Under the pieces are notes generated by a model. That model was given only the letters and a program-made list of their open reading frames with translations, did no database searches and was not told the origin of the DNA. From Ruminococcus sp. AM36-2AA (GTDB lineage: Bacteria > Bacillota > Clostridia > Lachnospirales > Lachnospiraceae), in the NCBI RefSeq assembly GCF_003461955.1, contig NZ_QTYB01000011.1:1-16395 (forward strand): DNA of 16,395 nt. Direction: 5' to 3'. Within the stretch, counting starts at the first letter, position 1; each line of letters begins with the position of its first letter. This document shows positions 15,434 to 16,395 of this stretch, piece after piece. The position numbers and the translations under genes are program-made.

Positions 15434-15995
15434 AGTGAATCAGGAAGAAAATTTGAATAGAATTATTACGGTTCCTAATCTTCTTTCTTTTTTTCGGCTT
15501 TGTCTGATTCCGGTAATTATATGGAGTTATTGTGTAAAGAAAAATCCTCTGTTAGCTGGTGAAATTTTATTGCTGTCTGGTCTTACGGATCTTGCTGATG
15601 GATATATCGCAAGAAGATTCCATAGGATTAGTAATTTAGGAAAAATACTTGATCCGGTGGCTGATAAGCTGACACAGGCAGCGATGTTAATCTGTCTGTT
15701 TACTCGTTTTCCGCATGTGCTTCTTTTAATCGTAATAATGGCAGGTAAGGAGCTGTATATGGTAGTCAGTGGATGTCTTGTGATACGAAAGACAGGAAAA
15801 GTACATGGTGCAGACTGGCATGGAAAGATAGTAACTTTTTTATTATATGGAACTGCAGCGGTGCATATTATATGGTTCCACATTACACCGATGGTATCAG
15901 ATCTGTTGATTGGTTTGTGCGCTATAATGATGGTCATATCGGTCGCTCTGTATATTATCCAGAATACCAGGACTCTTAAGGGAGAGACTGTATAA
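15423..15995 (+). CDS. pgsA: CDP-alcohol phosphatidyltransferase (phosphatidylglycerophosphate synthase-like)
   Basis: A 190-residue membrane enzyme with the complete CDP-alcohol phosphatidyltransferase motif: Asp56, Asp59-Gly60, Ala63-Arg64, Gly73, Asp77 and Asp81 in DLADGYIARR ... LGKILDPVADK. Around it are four to six hydrophobic helices. The N-terminal TVPNLLSFFRLCLIPVI stretch is typical of PgsA, which makes phosphatidylglycerol phosphate from CDP-diacylglycerol and glycerol-3-phosphate, the precursor of phosphatidylglycerol and so of cardiolipin. The start overlaps the end of the FUSC gene by 11 bases and has only a weak AGTGAG-type site, so it is probably translated by coupling. It may be a second, stress-related copy besides the housekeeping pgsA. 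Head-group specificity is assumed from the family. Confidence 0.88.
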   Translation: MQSEVNQEENLNRIITVPNLLSFFRLCLIPVIIWSYCVKKNPLLAGEILLLSGLTDLADGYIARRFHRISNLGKILDPVADKLTQAAMLICLFTRFPHVLLLIVIMAGKELYMVVSGCLVIRKTGKVHGADWHGKIVTFLLYGTAAVHIIWFHITPMVSDLLIGLCAIMMVISVALYIIQNTRTLKGETV

Positions 15996-16124
15996 GCAAT
16001 TTTATATTGCAATGACTAGAAAAATATTTAGGAGAAAATAGATATAAACAGTAAGTCAAACACACAAACTATGGAGTCTTTAGTCGGTTTAATAAAATTT
16101 TAGATAGAAAATAAATCATTATAA

Positions 16125-16165
16125 AAAGATCCTGTTCATACTATGATATATAGAACAGGATCTTT
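16125..16165. terminator. Strong bidirectional terminator closing unit B
   Basis: AAAGATCCTGTTC (16125-16137) and GAACAGGATCTTT (16153-16165) are perfectly complementary over 13 bp with a 15-base AT-rich loop. It lies 130 bases after pgsA and directly beyond the stop of the small minus-strand frame, so it may serve both. Confidence 0.9.
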
Positions 16166-16172
16166 ATTTACT

Positions 16173-16325
16173 TTATTTCGCCAGGAAATTGCTCTGAATC
16201 TCCATCGGCATATGATAAGCCTGGCCTCGTTTTGTCAGGCTGTATAATTTAAAGCTCATTAGTTCCGGAGTCGCATTCAATGAACTGCAGAGTCCGAAAT
16301 AATCCAGGTCCTCGTTCTGAACCAT
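16173..16325 (-). CDS. Small minus-strand ORF of 50 codons, unknown
   Basis: The minus strand reads MVQNEDLDYFGLCSSLNATP, then an ELMSFKLYSLTKRGQAYHMP segment and ends IQSNFLAK, stopping eight bases before the strong terminator at 16125-16165. The composition is clearly protein-like, unlike the antisense frames around it. The ATG at 16323-16325 falls exactly where the 73-bp repeat ends, with AAAGG only three bases ahead. An in-frame TTG at 16346 overlaps the S24 stop codon and would add seven residues. It is either a small gene translated together with the S24 gene or the 3' fragment of a larger gene joined to the repeat by recombination. I do not recognise the family. Confidence 0.5.
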   Translation of the reverse strand: MVQNEDLDYFGLCSSLNATPELMSFKLYSLTKRGQAYHMPMEIQSNFLAK

Positions 16326-16395
16326 CAGCCTTTTAAAATTAGCCAACTACTTTTCCAAAAGTTTTTAAGGTGGATCCGGAAGTGACTTGGATAGG
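16323..16395. repeat. Right copy of the long direct repeat (cut by window end)
   Basis: This matches 7076-7148 base for base except for T at 16375. That difference is synonymous in the S24 frame (GGA instead of GGC, both glycine). Confidence 0.97.
16339..16395 (-). CDS. 3' end of an S24/LexA-like repressor gene (partial)
   Basis: The last 18 codons, PIQVTSGSTLKTFGKVVG, and the TAA (16339-16341) of an S24 peptidase-type gene enter from the right edge. The protein sequence is identical to the end of the fragment at 7092-7325. Whether the gene is complete outside the window cannot be seen. Confidence 0.75.
   Translation of the reverse strand, partial: PIQVTSGSTLKTFGKVVG

Noticed and set aside
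15527..16012. 161-codon open frame antisense to the pgsA-like gene
   Set aside because: The plus strand carries a complete catalytic motif here; the antisense frame has no start signal and no recognisable domain.
7149..16322. Block between the repeats as a complete integrative element
   Set aside because: No integrase, relaxase, excisionase or replication gene is encoded in it; only a duplicated gene end supports mobility, so it is reported as a finding, not annotated as an element.
1..16395. CRISPR arrays, tRNA or rRNA genes
   Set aside because: No regularly spaced short repeats, cloverleaf sequences or rRNA-like stretches were recognised by eye anywhere in the window.

Overview
The codon use, the AGGAGG-type ribosome-binding sites and the protein repertoire (MATE transporter, RepA_N replication protein, bile salt hydrolase, IS1182-type transposase) point to a low-GC Firmicute of the gut, most likely a Lachnospiraceae (Blautia/Dorea/Mediterraneibacter-like). 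This assignment is an inference from gene style, not from a marker gene.

Left part (1-7325) is accessory and patchy. A MATE efflux gene (336-1676) lies behind a perfect 9+9 bp inverted repeat and ends at a strong terminator. A 5'-truncated IS1182-type transposase follows on the minus strand (1860-2513). It abuts a short replication module: a small helical protein overlapping a RepA_N initiator (2565-3810), then a non-coding stretch with a hairpin and a perfect palindrome. Next come an orphan hybrid histidine kinase (4271-6250) and an XRE-type regulator with an unassigned N-terminal domain (6584-7036). Convergent to these is the 3' half of an S24/LexA-like repressor gene, cut at about 7325.

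Right part (7330-16322) is a coherent block of eight genes in two transcription units. Unit A (7680-10971) encodes a choloylglycine/bile salt hydrolase, a small alarmone synthetase and a cardiolipin synthase, and ends at a strong terminator. Unit B (11170-15995) encodes a membrane-anchored phospholipase D-family protein, an OmpR-type response regulator, a short-loop sensor kinase, a FUSC-like exporter and a PgsA-like CDP-alcohol phosphatidyltransferase, and ends at a 13-bp-stem terminator. Together they look like a bile and envelope-stress locus: bile acid deconjugation, stringent signalling, anionic phospholipid synthesis and remodelling, sensing and export.

The block is bracketed by a direct repeat of at least 73 bp (7076-7148 and 16323-16395, one mismatch), which carries the 3' end of the S24 gene. 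The right copy runs off the window. No integrase or other recombinase is visible between the copies, so a homologous duplication or a cargo segment is likelier than an autonomous element.
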